From Nitrosospira multiformis (GTDB taxonomy: Bacteria > Pseudomonadota > Gammaproteobacteria > Burkholderiales > Nitrosomonadaceae), in the NCBI RefSeq assembly GCF_003050865.1, contig NZ_QAOK01000016.1, positions 1-64,000 of the forward strand: a stretch of DNA of 64,000 bases, read 5' to 3'. Below, piece by piece: positions 1 through 8,840 of this stretch. The first letter of the stretch is position 1. Each line of letters starts with the position of its first letter. Position numbers and translations under genes: made by a program. The notes under the pieces are model-generated. The model was not told the DNA's origin, did no database searches, and saw only the letters and a list, made by a program, of their open reading frames with translations.

Positions 1-45
1 AGCGCGCTCACGTACCTCGGGGGAAAACTTGTTCTGTTTCTTCAT
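1..45 (-). CDS. IS3-family transposase OrfA, N-terminal fragment at window edge
   Basis: Fifteen codons are visible, reading MKKQNKFSPEVRERA, which is the standard beginning of IS3-group OrfA proteins, small helix-turn-helix DNA-binding subunits. The remainder lies beyond position 1. A GGAG element sits just upstream of the ATG. OrfA is usually followed by OrfB through a frameshift to give the active DDE transposase; that cannot be checked here. The match to the family start is strong, but the fragment is very short. Confidence 0.7.
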   Translation of the reverse strand, partial: MKKQNKFSPEVRERA

Positions 46-78
46 AGCTCCATTCTCTCAGATGTTGGAGCCTCTACA
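1..78 (-). mobile_element. End of an IS3-family insertion sequence (partial)
   Basis: Reading the minus strand, a short untranslated stretch leads into the first codons of an IS3-type OrfA transposase, so this is the left part of an IS that continues outside the window. The likely outer end is the TG dinucleotide at 78-77, since IS3-family termini commonly start TG, followed by TAGAGGCTCCAAC. The exact boundary is inferred because the other end and any target duplication are out of view. The IS end provides the TAG stop codon of the neighbouring HEPN-type gene. Confidence 0.7.
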
Positions 79-1387
79 AAACCCGGGGCGGTTCAACCTT
101 CACTTCGCGCAAAGTCTTATATCCCCTTTCAGTCAAGGCGACCATTGAGATTATTACCCACGCAACCCAGTAAGAAAAATTGTCAACAACCTTCGCCTCA
201 ATGTGACCAAACTCCGCGCGATGAATAGCTTTTGATCTCAACTGATACAATTTCTTAATCTGACGCTTGAATTCGGGGTAGTCCTCGGGCTTGATAACGT
301 TGAATCCGGCAAACGTGAGAACAGCAGTGATACCTTTCGCATTCATTTCAGTAATGTGATCTTGGTCAATCGAGAAGAAACACTCTGCACAACTCCATAA
401 CTTAACAAACTGCATTGTCAAGTTGCGGTCCTTGTATGCTTCAGCAAACCAATAAACCGCACGAACTATAGTATCCTCTAATTCACTTCGATTTCGTTTA
501 TCTGGTAAAGCGGACAGTTGCTTAAGAAAACATTCATTGGTCAAGTAAAGTACCGTAGCGGAGTCGAGAGGAAGATCTTGTTCTAGTCCCCACGCGTCTG
601 AAAGAGATGGATTTTTACCCCCCATTTCCCATCTAAGTGACCGTACCGCTTTTCGATACTCAGGGGGAGAAGTTAAGGCACGCACACGAGTACTACGTAT
701 TGCGGTTTTATTTAAGGCTGCACTATATACTGCCAGGATACCGATAGTTAATACTATCTGGTTCTCGAACTGCTCTGACGCAATATCAACACTTCCTTTA
801 GCAGAACCAATTAGCCAATGTGTCTCTTTGAACTGGGAATAAAGTTTCTCCGTGTCAAGGAAGCCGTTGAAGTCCACATTCTCAAGCAAAGCCTTGTCGC
901 TCTGCTGAATGCGCATCGATCCAAGATAAAGGATGTCTTGATCTTTTAGATCCAAACCCTCCACTTGGACCAGAAACTCGTAGTGCCTTATTTGCTGTAT
1001 TAGAGACTGAATAACCTCTTCAACAAACTCACGCCCGGCCGGTTTTGATCCCTTATTTAGCCATCGGCTATAGCTTGTCCTGATGGCGCTGTCGATTTCT
1101 GCTGGCGAAACAGAATTGGATAGCAGGGCTAAGTCACCTAATAAGCCAATCAAACGCCGCAACGCGGCAATCGCTTTAGCAGATAGAAATACGCTTGTCC
1201 CGCGCCACTCAACTTGGGGGTGAAAGGGAGACAAAAGCTTGAGTTCGTCAAGCGTGAGTTCCCGTAGAAACGCAGCAGGAGAGAAGAGAGTCTCCACATC
1301 TCTCTCGATTATTCTTTTTTGTTTTTTGGTTAGCGCTTCATCATACTGGCCCCTGCGCCATGTTTGCGCTGCCATCTCAATTGTCAT
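74..1387 (-). CDS. HEPN (ApeA-like) domain protein, possible defence RNase
   Basis: A 437-residue protein of unknown role. The last 100 residues look like a HEPN domain of the ApeA-like kind: a helix around LWSCAECFF, then the R-x4-H motif (Arg384 to His389, in LRSKAIHR) followed by long hydrophobic helices. R-x4-6-H is the catalytic motif of HEPN ribonucleases in toxin and abortive-infection systems. No signal peptide is seen. The gene is more AT-rich than the neighbouring core genes and sits between an IS end and an integrase, which suggests transfer. Its stop codon is formed within the IS terminus, so the natural C-terminus may be lost. No partner antitoxin is visible. The HEPN call is moderate; the defence role is inference. 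Confidence 0.55.
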   Translation of the reverse strand: MTIEMAAQTWRRGQYDEALTKKQKRIIERDVETLFSPAAFLRELTLDELKLLSPFHPQVEWRGTSVFLSAKAIAALRRLIGLLGDLALLSNSVSPAEIDSAIRTSYSRWLNKGSKPAGREFVEEVIQSLIQQIRHYEFLVQVEGLDLKDQDILYLGSMRIQQSDKALLENVDFNGFLDTEKLYSQFKETHWLIGSAKGSVDIASEQFENQIVLTIGILAVYSAALNKTAIRSTRVRALTSPPEYRKAVRSLRWEMGGKNPSLSDAWGLEQDLPLDSATVLYLTNECFLKQLSALPDKRNRSELEDTIVRAVYWFAEAYKDRNLTMQFVKLWSCAECFFSIDQDHITEMNAKGITAVLTFAGFNVIKPEDYPEFKRQIKKLYQLRSKAIHRAEFGHIEAKVVDNFSYWVAWVIISMVALTERGYKTLREVKVEPPRVL

Positions 1388-1799
1388 TTTTTACAGCAGG
1401 ACAGCGACTGAGTGCGATGTTGTATTCATGGTAAGCATTAATGACAACGAAAGTTCTTTTACTTCTATCTCTTTACCTTCCAAACAGATTTCCATCATCT
1501 CGCTCGTTTTTTACTTTTGACTAACAACTTACCAGCCGACTTCAGAGTTCGACCCGTGCACAACCGCCCATTATTCAACCAATTTACACGGAAAGAAGAT
1601 GCGGCAGGAATAACCTTGCGCAGCGCTCTGTGTAATTAGACGTGATTGGATTAGATAGGACGAATCTGTCCCCATTGCCCCGATAAAACCGTGAAATATT
1701 GGGGCAGCTGAGAGCTAATAGAGACGGCAAGCCCCAACCGCCCCAACATGCCCCAACAAAAAAATGACACGTGAAGGGATAGGGGGTATTTCTACCAAC
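1388..1799. other. Intergenic region between HEPN gene and integrase
   Basis: No convincing gene is seen in these 412 bases. The half next to the integrase stop contains short G/C-run repeats (listed separately). The rest is AT-rich and would hold the promoter of the minus-strand HEPN gene, but I see no clear -35/-10 pair. Confidence 0.5.
1699..1757. repeat. Cluster of GCCCCAAC repeats downstream of the integrase gene
   Basis: GCCCCAAC occurs three times in direct orientation at 1731-1738, 1740-1747 and 1750-1757, with an inverted TTGGGGC at 1699-1705. Spacing of the direct copies is 9-10 bp, close to one helical turn, as expected for protein-binding sites on one DNA face. Next to an integrase these could be arm-type recombinase or excisionase sites. 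That is inference from position and spacing only. Confidence 0.4.
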
Positions 1800-3002
1800 T
1801 TACGAAGCAATTTTTTTAAACGGCAGTACTGTGGCTCCGGGCTTTAGCTCATCCAAATAATCAGCCCAGTGCTGCATCATTTTTACCCGATCAGAAAAAT
1901 AATCCGCGTGATTGTACGTGCGACGCACTTGGTTTGGTTCAGTGTGAGCGAGCTGCTTCTCTATCCAATCTGATGGAAAGCGCATTTCGTTTAACCGGGT
2001 GCTCCCGGTCGTGCGGGTTGCGTGTGGACTAAATCTGCCAGCCCAACCAAGAGTGCAAAGCATTTGACGAAACGAAGCCGTTGACATTGGCCTCGTCCGA
2101 TCGTCCCTATTTGGAAAAAGGTGGGCATGGTGACCGGTTATACCGTGCAGCGCGTGAAGCATTGTAACCGCTTGGGCAGGCAAGGGTACAACATGCTCTT
2201 TCCGCTTTTTCATCCTCCCCGCAGGAATTCGCCATAACGCGGCGTCTAGATCAAACTCGGACCATTGAGCCTCGCACGCTTCCACGGTACGGCAGAGTGT
2301 TAACCACATCAAGCGAAAGGCTGCTACTGTTTCATACCGCCCTTTGTGCTTTTCCAAATCACGAAGAAGAGCACCAATTTCAACAGCATCAAGTGGGCGT
2401 TTATGTTGAGTCTTGTTCTTCGGCAGCGCTTCACGCCATTGGTGAACCGGGTTTGAATCAACTCGGAATGTTTCCGCTGCCAGTTCAAAAATGCCATACA
2501 TGGTGCGCTTGGCTTCGGCCATGACAGAAGCCCCGTTCTTCTCGGCAGCCTTCTTCAAAATCGTCAGAATTATAGACGGATCGATCTGTTTTATTGGAAT
2601 TTGCCCGATGGCCGGAAATACGACACGCCGAAGCATGGAAAGACGCTTGTTTTTAGTAATCTCTTCCCATTCCTTAAGCGCCAGCCATTCAACGGCTACC
2701 GCTTCAAAAGTGGTCGCCGCTTCTTTCTCACGTTTTATACGATCAAGCCGTCTCGCTTGAACAGGGCTTATCCCCTGTTTCACTAGGTCGCGAGCGCCTT
2801 CTCTTGCCTTTCGAGCATTAACCAAGCTGATGGTCGGATAATCTCCAATGGCAAACACATTTTCCTTACCGTGAAGCCTGAAGCGGTAGCGCCATGCTTT
2901 AACACCGTTAGATTTCACTTCCAAATACAACCCCTTCCCATCTGTAAGCTTATAAGATTTAGCTCGAGGCTTTGCATTTCGGCACTGGATATCGCTCAGC
3001 AT
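1800..3002 (-). CDS. P4-type tyrosine recombinase (integrase)
   Basis: A full-length 400-residue site-specific recombinase of the kind carried by genomic islands and P4-like phages. The N-terminal part (about 1-90, with the GKGLYLEV segment) is the DUF4102 arm-binding domain, the middle (about 97-185) the core-binding domain, and the C-terminal half the catalytic domain. Visible catalytic residues are Arg238, a Lys in the KKRKEH stretch near 265, His327 and Arg330 (HATR), His353 and Tyr363 (TYNHADY), so it should be active. The ATG has a good AAGGAG site upstream. It points away from ychF and probably marks one end of an integrated element including the HEPN gene. No tRNA target or att duplication is visible. 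Confidence 0.93.
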   Translation of the reverse strand: MLSDIQCRNAKPRAKSYKLTDGKGLYLEVKSNGVKAWRYRFRLHGKENVFAIGDYPTISLVNARKAREGARDLVKQGISPVQARRLDRIKREKEAATTFEAVAVEWLALKEWEEITKNKRLSMLRRVVFPAIGQIPIKQIDPSIILTILKKAAEKNGASVMAEAKRTMYGIFELAAETFRVDSNPVHQWREALPKNKTQHKRPLDAVEIGALLRDLEKHKGRYETVAAFRLMWLTLCRTVEACEAQWSEFDLDAALWRIPAGRMKKRKEHVVPLPAQAVTMLHALHGITGHHAHLFPNRDDRTRPMSTASFRQMLCTLGWAGRFSPHATRTTGSTRLNEMRFPSDWIEKQLAHTEPNQVRRTYNHADYFSDRVKMMQHWADYLDELKPGATVLPFKKIAS

Positions 3003-3123
3003 GGCATGGCTCCTTGGTTTTATTCGTACCCGCTTTTTTACTGATTCATTTTTCTTTATACCCTCTTTTATACCCGTTTATTTTCTGAATGGCAATATAT
3101 GTTGTCGGACTCCATAAAACAAC

Positions 3124-3150
3124 AAAGCCCAGTTTTTACTGGGCTTTTTA
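3124..3150 (-). terminator. Intrinsic terminator after ychF
   Basis: A 9-bp inverted repeat (AAGCCCAGT / ACTGGGCTT) with a four-base loop is flanked by T-rich DNA on both sides. It lies 45 bases beyond the ychF stop on the minus strand and would separate ychF from the integrase gene. Confidence 0.75.
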
Positions 3151-3194
3151 TTTATCCTGGACAGCGTTGGACGCTATAAGATATGGACTCAGGC

Positions 3195-4286
3195 TTAGAC
3201 GTTAAACCGAAAGTGCATCACGTCCCCATCCTTGACGACATACTCCTTGCCTTCCAGCCGCATCTTGCCCGCTTCCTTGGCGCCCTGCTCGCCTTTGCAG
3301 GCGATGAAGTCGTCATAGCTGATGACCTCGGCGCGGATAAAGCCCTTTTCGAAATCGGTATGGATGACAGCAGCGGCCTGGGGCGCGGTATCGCCTTTTG
3401 ATATCGTCCAGGCGCGCACTTCTTTCACCCCGGCAGTAAAGTAGGTCTGCAACCCGAGCAGCTGATAGGCTGCGCGCACCAGGCGGTTGAGTCCTGGTTC
3501 TTCCAGATTCAGATCGGCGAGAAAAACCTGCTTGTCCTCATCCGGCATCTCGGCAATTTCGGATTCGAGAGCGGCACAGATCGCAACGACAGGCGCGCCC
3601 TCGCCTGCCGCGTACTCTTCCACACGCGTGAGCAGGGGATTGTCGGTGAATCCTTTTTCATCGACGTTCGCTACATAAATGGCGGGTTTGGCTGTGAGCA
3701 GGCATAGCGGTTTGAGCAGTTCCTGTTGTTCTTTATCCAGCCCGAGACTTCTGACCGGCTTGCCCTGGTCGAGATGCTCCCTTACCTTTTCGAGCAGCGC
3801 CCCGAACTTGACCGCTTCCTTGTCACCGGACCTGGCAAGCTTGGTTTCCCGTTGCAGCACCTTTTCGACAGTTGCCAGATCGGCGAGTGCCAGTTCGGTG
3901 TGGATGGTTTCGATATCCGAGATGGGATCGACCTTGCCGGAGACGTGCACGACGTTGTCATTCTTGAAGCAGCGCACCATGTTGATGATGCCGTCGGTTT
4001 CACGGATGGTGGCAAGAAACTTGTTGCCGAGCCCCTCTCCCTTCGAGGCACCTGCGACAAGACCGGCAATATCGACAAATTCAACCACTGCCGACTGCAC
4101 CTTTTGCGGTTTGACGATCGCAGCAAGTTCAGTCAGACGAGAGTCGGGAACTTCGACGATGCCGACATTCGGTTCGATGGTGCAGAAGGGGTAGTTCTCG
4201 GCAGCGATGCCAGCCTTGGTGAGGGCATTGAAGAGGGTGGATTTTCCGACGTTGGGCAAGCCAACGATACCGCATTTCAGGCTCAT
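3195..4286 (-). CDS. ychF: Redox-responsive ATPase YchF (Obg family)
   Basis: A 363-residue translation-associated P-loop protein. The Walker A motif GLPNVGKS spans residues 9-16. The usual guanine-specificity motif NKxD is replaced by NVDE near residue 205, the known reason YchF prefers ATP. A TGS domain occupies about the last 80 residues. Length is typical. YchF binds ribosomes and is linked to oxidative-stress responses in other bacteria. It ends the minus-strand run tRNA-Gln/prs/rplY/pth/ychF, an order common in proteobacteria. The 227 bases between it and pth suggest its own promoter. Confidence 0.97.
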   Translation of the reverse strand: MSLKCGIVGLPNVGKSTLFNALTKAGIAAENYPFCTIEPNVGIVEVPDSRLTELAAIVKPQKVQSAVVEFVDIAGLVAGASKGEGLGNKFLATIRETDGIINMVRCFKNDNVVHVSGKVDPISDIETIHTELALADLATVEKVLQRETKLARSGDKEAVKFGALLEKVREHLDQGKPVRSLGLDKEQQELLKPLCLLTAKPAIYVANVDEKGFTDNPLLTRVEEYAAGEGAPVVAICAALESEIAEMPDEDKQVFLADLNLEEPGLNRLVRAAYQLLGLQTYFTAGVKEVRAWTISKGDTAPQAAAVIHTDFEKGFIRAEVISYDDFIACKGEQGAKEAGKMRLEGKEYVVKDGDVMHFRFNV

Positions 4287-4430
4287 GGTTTATTTGGTTA
4301 CTCGTTCGAGGAGGCTGTAATGGTAATGGTTAGAAGAGTATCAGGGCGAGATTTCAATCATTCTCAAGGTACAGGTTAAATACGTTCCCGATAATCAACT
4401 TTCGGTGGATTTATCCCGAACGCATCCGAC

Positions 4431-4455
4431 CCTTCGACAGGCTCAGGGCGAACGG
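4431..4455 (+). repeat. Dispersed short repeat between pth and ychF
   Basis: The stretch begins CCTTCGACAGGCTCAGGG and ends with CGAACGG, a sequence I recognise as a common intergenic repeat in many proteobacterial genomes. A degenerate relative with the core CAGGCTCAGG occurs near 57.07 kb in this window. No coding capacity is evident. Confidence 0.5.
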
Positions 4456-4513
4456 TGGAGAAGGTAGAATCAAGAGGAACGAAACTGCCTAACTCAATGT
4501 CAGCCTTGAAATA

Positions 4514-5089
4514 TCAGCCTTGCTTCTGGGTATGCAGCTTCATCATTGCGGCCTGATAATTGCCTTCCGCGATGAGCGGCCAGACTTCGAGACTGTGGTT
4601 TATAGCCGTGTCGATCAGCGTCGCTTCTTCCTTGCGCGGGGGCTGCAATACGTAATTCACGACGGCATGCTTTTCTCCCGGATGGCCGATGCCGATCCGC
4701 AGGCGCCAGAACTCCCTGGTACCGAGATGCGCGGCAATGTCTTTCAAGCCATTGTGACCGCCCAGTCCGCCGTCGAGCTTCAGCCTGGAAACGCCCGGTG
4801 GCAAATCCAGTTCGTCGTGCACTACGAGCATCTGTTCAGGCTGAATCCGGTAGAAACGGCACAATGCAGCCACTGCCCTTCCGCTCGCATTCATGTAGGT
4901 CTGGGGATTGAGCAGCCAGGACTCAGAATCACCCCGGCCGATACGCGCGCACAAGCCGTGAAACTTCGCATCGGCCTTCAGCGTGACGCCCAATTGATCC
5001 GCCAGGCGGGCTACCCACCAGGCACCGGCATTATGGCGTGTTGCCGCATATTCCCTACCCGGATTGCCAAGGCCGACGATGAGCTTCAC
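4514..5089 (-). CDS. pth: Peptidyl-tRNA hydrolase
   Basis: A 191-residue enzyme that cleaves the ester bond of peptidyl-tRNAs released from stalled ribosomes, recycling tRNA in the cytoplasm. The GLGNPG motif at the N-terminus, Asn9 and His19 (in RHNAG) and the central DELDLPPG and [11 protein letters not shown] blocks are all present. The start is GTG, fixed by the conserved [10 protein letters not shown] sequence that must lie at the N-terminus. Directly downstream of rplY, the usual partner. Confidence 0.97.
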   Translation of the reverse strand: MKLIVGLGNPGREYAATRHNAGAWWVARLADQLGVTLKADAKFHGLCARIGRGDSESWLLNPQTYMNASGRAVAALCRFYRIQPEQMLVVHDELDLPPGVSRLKLDGGLGGHNGLKDIAAHLGTREFWRLRIGIGHPGEKHAVVNYVLQPPRKEEATLIDTAINHSLEVWPLIAEGNYQAAMMKLHTQKQG

Positions 5090-5111
5090 TGGATAAGACC
5101 CGAATCATTAA

Positions 5112-5152
5112 AACGAAAAGCCCGCGAAGCCAGAATGACCCCGACGGGCTGA
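5112..5152 (-). terminator. Possible hairpin between rplY and pth
   Basis: On the minus strand AGCCCG and CGGGCT can pair across a loop of about 22 bases and are followed by TTTTCGTTTT. The stem is only six base pairs, so it is at most a weak terminator or attenuator; pth is probably still partly co-transcribed with rplY. Confidence 0.35.
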
Positions 5153-5247
5153 AAAACTGATGTGATACCGGTAAATGCTGCACTGAGCGGATGCCGTGAT
5201 TCCACTCGCACCTTCCTGCGGAAGGCACTGCTCCGCCCTCCGCGGTC

Positions 5248-5934
5248 TTACTTTTTCTTTCCGGCGTCTTTTTTCTCGCCTTCCTTGGCGACGCCTTCTT
5301 TCTTCTGTACGGAGGTGGGTACGTCTCCCGCTGCTATGCCTCCGGCCGCTTCCTCAGCCGCTACCGCACGCGGAATGGCGATGGTCGCCACAGGGAGGTC
5401 TTCACCTTTTATCAGCGACGGAATTTCAACTCCTTCCGGCAACTGCAGGTTGCTCAGGTGTATGGTATTTCCGGCTGCAAGTTCACCCACATCTACAGAA
5501 ATGAATTCAGGCAGATCCTTGGGCAGGCAGGAAACATCCAGTTCGGTAAGCACGCGGCTCACCAGTCCGCCGGCCAGTTTCACCCCTGGGGCAATATCTT
5601 CGTTGATGAAGTGCAAGGGCACTTTCATATGGATTTTCTTGTTCGAAGCGACACGCTGAAAGTCGATATGCAGCACCTGGAGCTTGAAGGGGTGCATCTG
5701 TATATCCCGCAGCAGCACCTTTTCTTTCTGTCCCTCCACGCTCATCGTCAGGATGGAAGCATGAAAGGCTTCCAGTTTGAGCTGGTGATAAAGATCGTTG
5801 TGATCGAGTTCGATCGGTTGCGCCGGGTTTTCTCCACCATAGATGATTCCCGGTACCTTGCCGGAACCCCGCAGGCGGCGGCTCGCACCTTTGCCCTGCA
5901 ATTCGCGCTTTTCGGCGCTGACTTCAATTTGCAT
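5248..5934 (-). CDS. rplY: 50S ribosomal protein L25, long (CTC) form
   Basis: A 228-residue protein. The first ~90 residues are the L25 domain that binds 5S rRNA (start [14 protein letters not shown], with [17 protein letters not shown]). The following ~100 residues form the TL5/CTC extension, and the last 40 are an Ala/Glu/Lys-rich tail ending in KKDAGKKK. The short E. coli form has only the first domain. Placed between prs and pth as in most proteobacteria; 160 bases separate it from prs. Confidence 0.96.
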   Translation of the reverse strand: MQIEVSAEKRELQGKGASRRLRGSGKVPGIIYGGENPAQPIELDHNDLYHQLKLEAFHASILTMSVEGQKEKVLLRDIQMHPFKLQVLHIDFQRVASNKKIHMKVPLHFINEDIAPGVKLAGGLVSRVLTELDVSCLPKDLPEFISVDVGELAAGNTIHLSNLQLPEGVEIPSLIKGEDLPVATIAIPRAVAAEEAAGGIAAGDVPTSVQKKEGVAKEGEKKDAGKKK

Positions 5935-6094
5935 CTACTTTCTCCAGAATGTGGATCATCCGCGACCAGATGAATCCGATTAATAAACCTGTATATTGGG
6001 CTATCCTGCTCAAATCTCGGGCTATTCGCTGTCAGCTTGCTTCCCGTTTTGCTTCTTCATGCCGATATGTAATGTGTAATGCCTGGAACTCGTG

Positions 6095-7045
6095 TTACTC
6101 CATGAAAAGCGAACTCACGGAATCTTCGTTACTGATCCTGAGCATCGTTTCCGCGAGCAGGCTTGCCACGCTCAGCTGCTCTATGCGGACACATGCCCTG
6201 GCATCCTCCCGCAGCGGAATGGTATCGGTGACAACGAGCTTGTCTAGGGCGGAATTCTCGATCCGCTCCACGGCACTGCCCGACAGCACCGGATGCGTGC
6301 AATAAGCCAGCACGCGTTCCGCTCCCTGCTCCTTGAGCGCGTGCGCTGCTTCGCACAGGGTATTGGCGGTATCCACCATGTCGTCCATGATCACACAGGT
6401 GCGCCCGTCCACCTCGCCGATGATGTTCATGACCTTTGCTACATTCGCTTTGGGACGCCGCTTGTCTATGATGGCAAGGTCGCATTCGAGCCGTTTGGCC
6501 ATCTGGCGCGCACGCACTACTCCACCGACATCAGGGGAAACCACCACCAGATTCTTGAAATCATTTTTCCAGAGATCGCCCAGCAAGATAGGCATGCTGT
6601 AGATGTTATCCACGGGTATGTCAAAAAACCCTTGGATCTGGTCCGAATGCAGATCCATCGTCAACAGCCGGTCTATGCCGACACTGGTCAGCATGTTTGC
6701 CACTACCTTGGCCGTAATGGGTACCCGCACCGAGCGCGGGCGCCTGTCCTGGCGGGCATACCCGAAATAAGGCATCGCGGCGGTGATGCGCGACGCGGAG
6801 GCCCGCTTTAGCGCATCCACCAGCACCAGCAATTCCATCAGCGTATCGTTGGTGGGCATGCAGGTGGATTGCAGGACGAATACATCCTTGCCGCGGACAT
6901 TCTCAAGGATTTCCACCATTACTTCGCCATCGCTGAAACGGCCCACCGTGGCACGGCCGATGCGAAGATTGAGATGCCGCACGACATCCTGCGCCAGCTT
7001 GGGATTGGCGTTGCCCGTAAAAACCATCAAGCTATCGTAGGCCAT
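6095..7045 (-). CDS. prs: Ribose-phosphate pyrophosphokinase
   Basis: Makes phosphoribosyl pyrophosphate from ribose 5-phosphate and ATP for nucleotide, histidine and tryptophan synthesis. The 316 residues starting [11 protein letters not shown] match the family length. A frame extends 33 codons further upstream, but that part is unlike the family and I reject it. Visible signatures are RQDRRPRS, the metal/ATP site around [13 protein letters not shown] and the PRPP-binding loop [13 protein letters not shown]. It lies downstream of tRNA-Gln with a 124-base leader. Confidence 0.96.
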   Translation of the reverse strand: MAYDSLMVFTGNANPKLAQDVVRHLNLRIGRATVGRFSDGEVMVEILENVRGKDVFVLQSTCMPTNDTLMELLVLVDALKRASASRITAAMPYFGYARQDRRPRSVRVPITAKVVANMLTSVGIDRLLTMDLHSDQIQGFFDIPVDNIYSMPILLGDLWKNDFKNLVVVSPDVGGVVRARQMAKRLECDLAIIDKRRPKANVAKVMNIIGEVDGRTCVIMDDMVDTANTLCEAAHALKEQGAERVLAYCTHPVLSGSAVERIENSALDKLVVTDTIPLREDARACVRIEQLSVASLLAETMLRISNEDSVSSLFME

Positions 7046-7169
7046 GAGAAAACCTAAAAGTCCGAAAATGCGGAACCGGTGCAACCGATGGAACCGGCAG
7101 ATGGGAAATTCATGGGAGCGAACAGGGACTGGCGGCAGGCCCACCCGGACGAATCATGGAGCTTAAAAC

Positions 7170-7244
7170 TGGCTGGGGAGGTAGGGATCGAACCTACGAA
7201 TGCCGGAATCAAAATCCGGTGCCTTACCACTTGGCGACTCCCCA
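7170..7244 (-). tRNA. trnQ: tRNA-Gln (anticodon UUG)
   Basis: The minus strand folds as a 75-base tRNA including an encoded CCA end. The acceptor stem TGGGGAG pairs with CTCCCCA, the T-loop reads GGTTCGATCC, and the anticodon loop ATTTTGAT gives UUG for glutamine. The unusual 5' U is typical of bacterial tRNA-Gln. The tRNA begins one base after the ispE stop codon, so it must be cut out of a transcript that also carries ispE and probably prs. Confidence 0.96.
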
Positions 7245-7245
7245 A

Positions 7246-8130
7246 TTATTCTTCTGCAAAATCATACAAGGGGTGGCGATCAAGTCCCTGCGCCACAAAA
7301 CCCTTCATACCGTATGGAACCTTCCCCAGCGCCGCTCTGGCCCTGGATTCGGTCGCAAACTCGGCAAAAACGCACGCGCCTGAACCCGTCATGGCGGCCA
7401 TCCTTGCACCCTCGAGCTGCCGCAACCACTCAAGATGACGTGCTACCTCTGGGTATGAGGCACATACCACCGGCTCGAGATCATTATGCCCCTGCTCGGT
7501 GGAAAAGGGCGGTATTTTGATCGGAATCGTGTTTCGTGTCAATTCCTTACTCGAAAAAACCTGTGCCGTTGATACGTGCACAGGGGGCGTGAGTACCAAG
7601 TACCATGCCGGGGGCAGCGCGATCGGCAGGAGTTTTTCACCGATGCCTTCGGCAAAGGCATTTCCACCGAAAACGAATACGGGAACGTCCGCCCCCAGCG
7701 CCGGAGCCAGTTTCAAAAGCTGGTTCCGGCGCCAGCCCAGCTTCCACAAGCGGTTGAGCGCCAGCAAGGTCGTAGCTGCATCCGAACTGCCGCCCCCCAG
7801 GCCGCCTCCCATCGGGATGCGTTTTTCCAGAAAAATGTCCACCCCCCAGAGAGTACCGCTTTCCCGTTGCAGCAGCTTTGCCGCGCGCACGCACAAATCC
7901 TGCTCTTCCGTCACCCCCGGAGTGGGCGTATGCAACCTGATCACACCGTCCGCGCGTAACCCGAAATGGAGCTGGTCGGCGAAATCCACCAGGCGGAAAA
8001 CGGTTTGCAGAAGATGGTACCCATCCTCCCTGCGTCCCACCACGTGCAGGAACAGATTGAGCTTGGCAGGCGCAGGACAGCTCAGTTCCGCCTGCGAATC
8101 CGCTTCAGTCTTCGACAGTATTCCATTCAT
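7246..8130 (-). CDS. ispE: 4-diphosphocytidyl-2-C-methyl-D-erythritol kinase
   Basis: GHMP-family kinase of the methylerythritol phosphate route to isoprenoids; phosphorylates CDP-methylerythritol. The 294 residues show the substrate-binding start PAPAKLNLFLHV, the ATP-binding glycine-rich loop PMGGGLGGGSSDAAT near residues 105-120 and the C-terminal MTGSGACVFAEF motif. Its start overlaps the end of lolB by 26 bases and its stop is one base from tRNA-Gln, so lolB, ispE and the tRNA form one transcription unit. Confidence 0.96.
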   Translation of the reverse strand: MNGILSKTEADSQAELSCPAPAKLNLFLHVVGRREDGYHLLQTVFRLVDFADQLHFGLRADGVIRLHTPTPGVTEEQDLCVRAAKLLQRESGTLWGVDIFLEKRIPMGGGLGGGSSDAATTLLALNRLWKLGWRRNQLLKLAPALGADVPVFVFGGNAFAEGIGEKLLPIALPPAWYLVLTPPVHVSTAQVFSSKELTRNTIPIKIPPFSTEQGHNDLEPVVCASYPEVARHLEWLRQLEGARMAAMTGSGACVFAEFATESRARAALGKVPYGMKGFVAQGLDRHPLYDFAEE

Positions 8131-8821
8131 CTATTACCAGCCGTATCCGCAGATCGTCACGGTTAAGTGTCAGCAGTCTGGCACGCGCAGCTTCTGACTG
8201 TGGAGTTTCAGCAGCTACCCCCGGCGAGTAGCCTGCATAAGTGATTTCCCATCCGTTCTGGCGAATGGCTGCCACGCGGCCCGCAATATCAAGGTCGATT
8301 TCGGAGGACGTGTCCGGCGAATTCGTGCCTTGCACCCAGTACTGCAAACCCGAGAGTGGCAAGCGCCAGCCCAATACCCGTTCTGTGAGTTCTTCCACAT
8401 TATCGGCGTAATAATGTTCCTGCTCGGCAGTTATCAAAGACACCCCATCGGCTGTGCGCTCAATCTGCCCCACAGCCTGACCTATGGGGGAGAGAAGGAG
8501 AATCTGATCGCTGTCCTGCAAGTGGCGCCACTGAACTCCACCGGAAAAACCGTCTCTGCCTTCTTTCACCGATACCCTGCCAATCAGCCGGAAGCCCGCG
8601 CTTTTCGCTTCCATCGCGCCGGGTTCCATGATAACAGTGCTGGCTACATTCTTTTCTTCTGGAGCAAGGGTCGCACAAGCGGAAAAAAAAGCAGGCGCCA
8701 GAAAAACAAGATGCCATGAACGCAAGGAACCAAGGGAGAGCAGGGAAAATCTTCCGAAATTTTTCAACTTCGGACAAGCCGGGTTCACAAAGCGAACAGG
8801 CTGCGAATCAACGCAGGGCAT
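8105..8821 (-). CDS. lolB: Outer-membrane lipoprotein LolB
   Basis: LolB accepts lipoproteins from the periplasmic carrier LolA and inserts them into the outer membrane. The protein has a hydrophobic signal segment followed by a lipobox ending FFSAC (Cys49), then the LolB body with F-R-L-I-G-R-V-S-V and GVQWRH near the start. With the ATG used, about 35 residues precede the hydrophobic stretch, longer than normal; a later non-ATG start is possible. Order TPR-lipoprotein/lolB/ispE is the common betaproteobacterial arrangement. Confidence 0.88.
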   Translation of the reverse strand: MPCVDSQPVRFVNPACPKLKNFGRFSLLSLGSLRSWHLVFLAPAFFSACATLAPEEKNVASTVIMEPGAMEAKSAGFRLIGRVSVKEGRDGFSGGVQWRHLQDSDQILLLSPIGQAVGQIERTADGVSLITAEQEHYYADNVEELTERVLGWRLPLSGLQYWVQGTNSPDTSSEIDLDIAGRVAAIRQNGWEITYAGYSPGVAAETPQSEAARARLLTLNRDDLRIRLVIDEWNTVED

Positions 8822-8840
8822 TCTCTATCCCACCCTCACG

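Noticed and set aside
3726-4379. 217-codon frame opposite ychF
   Set aside because: Antisense to ychF with no recognisable domain.
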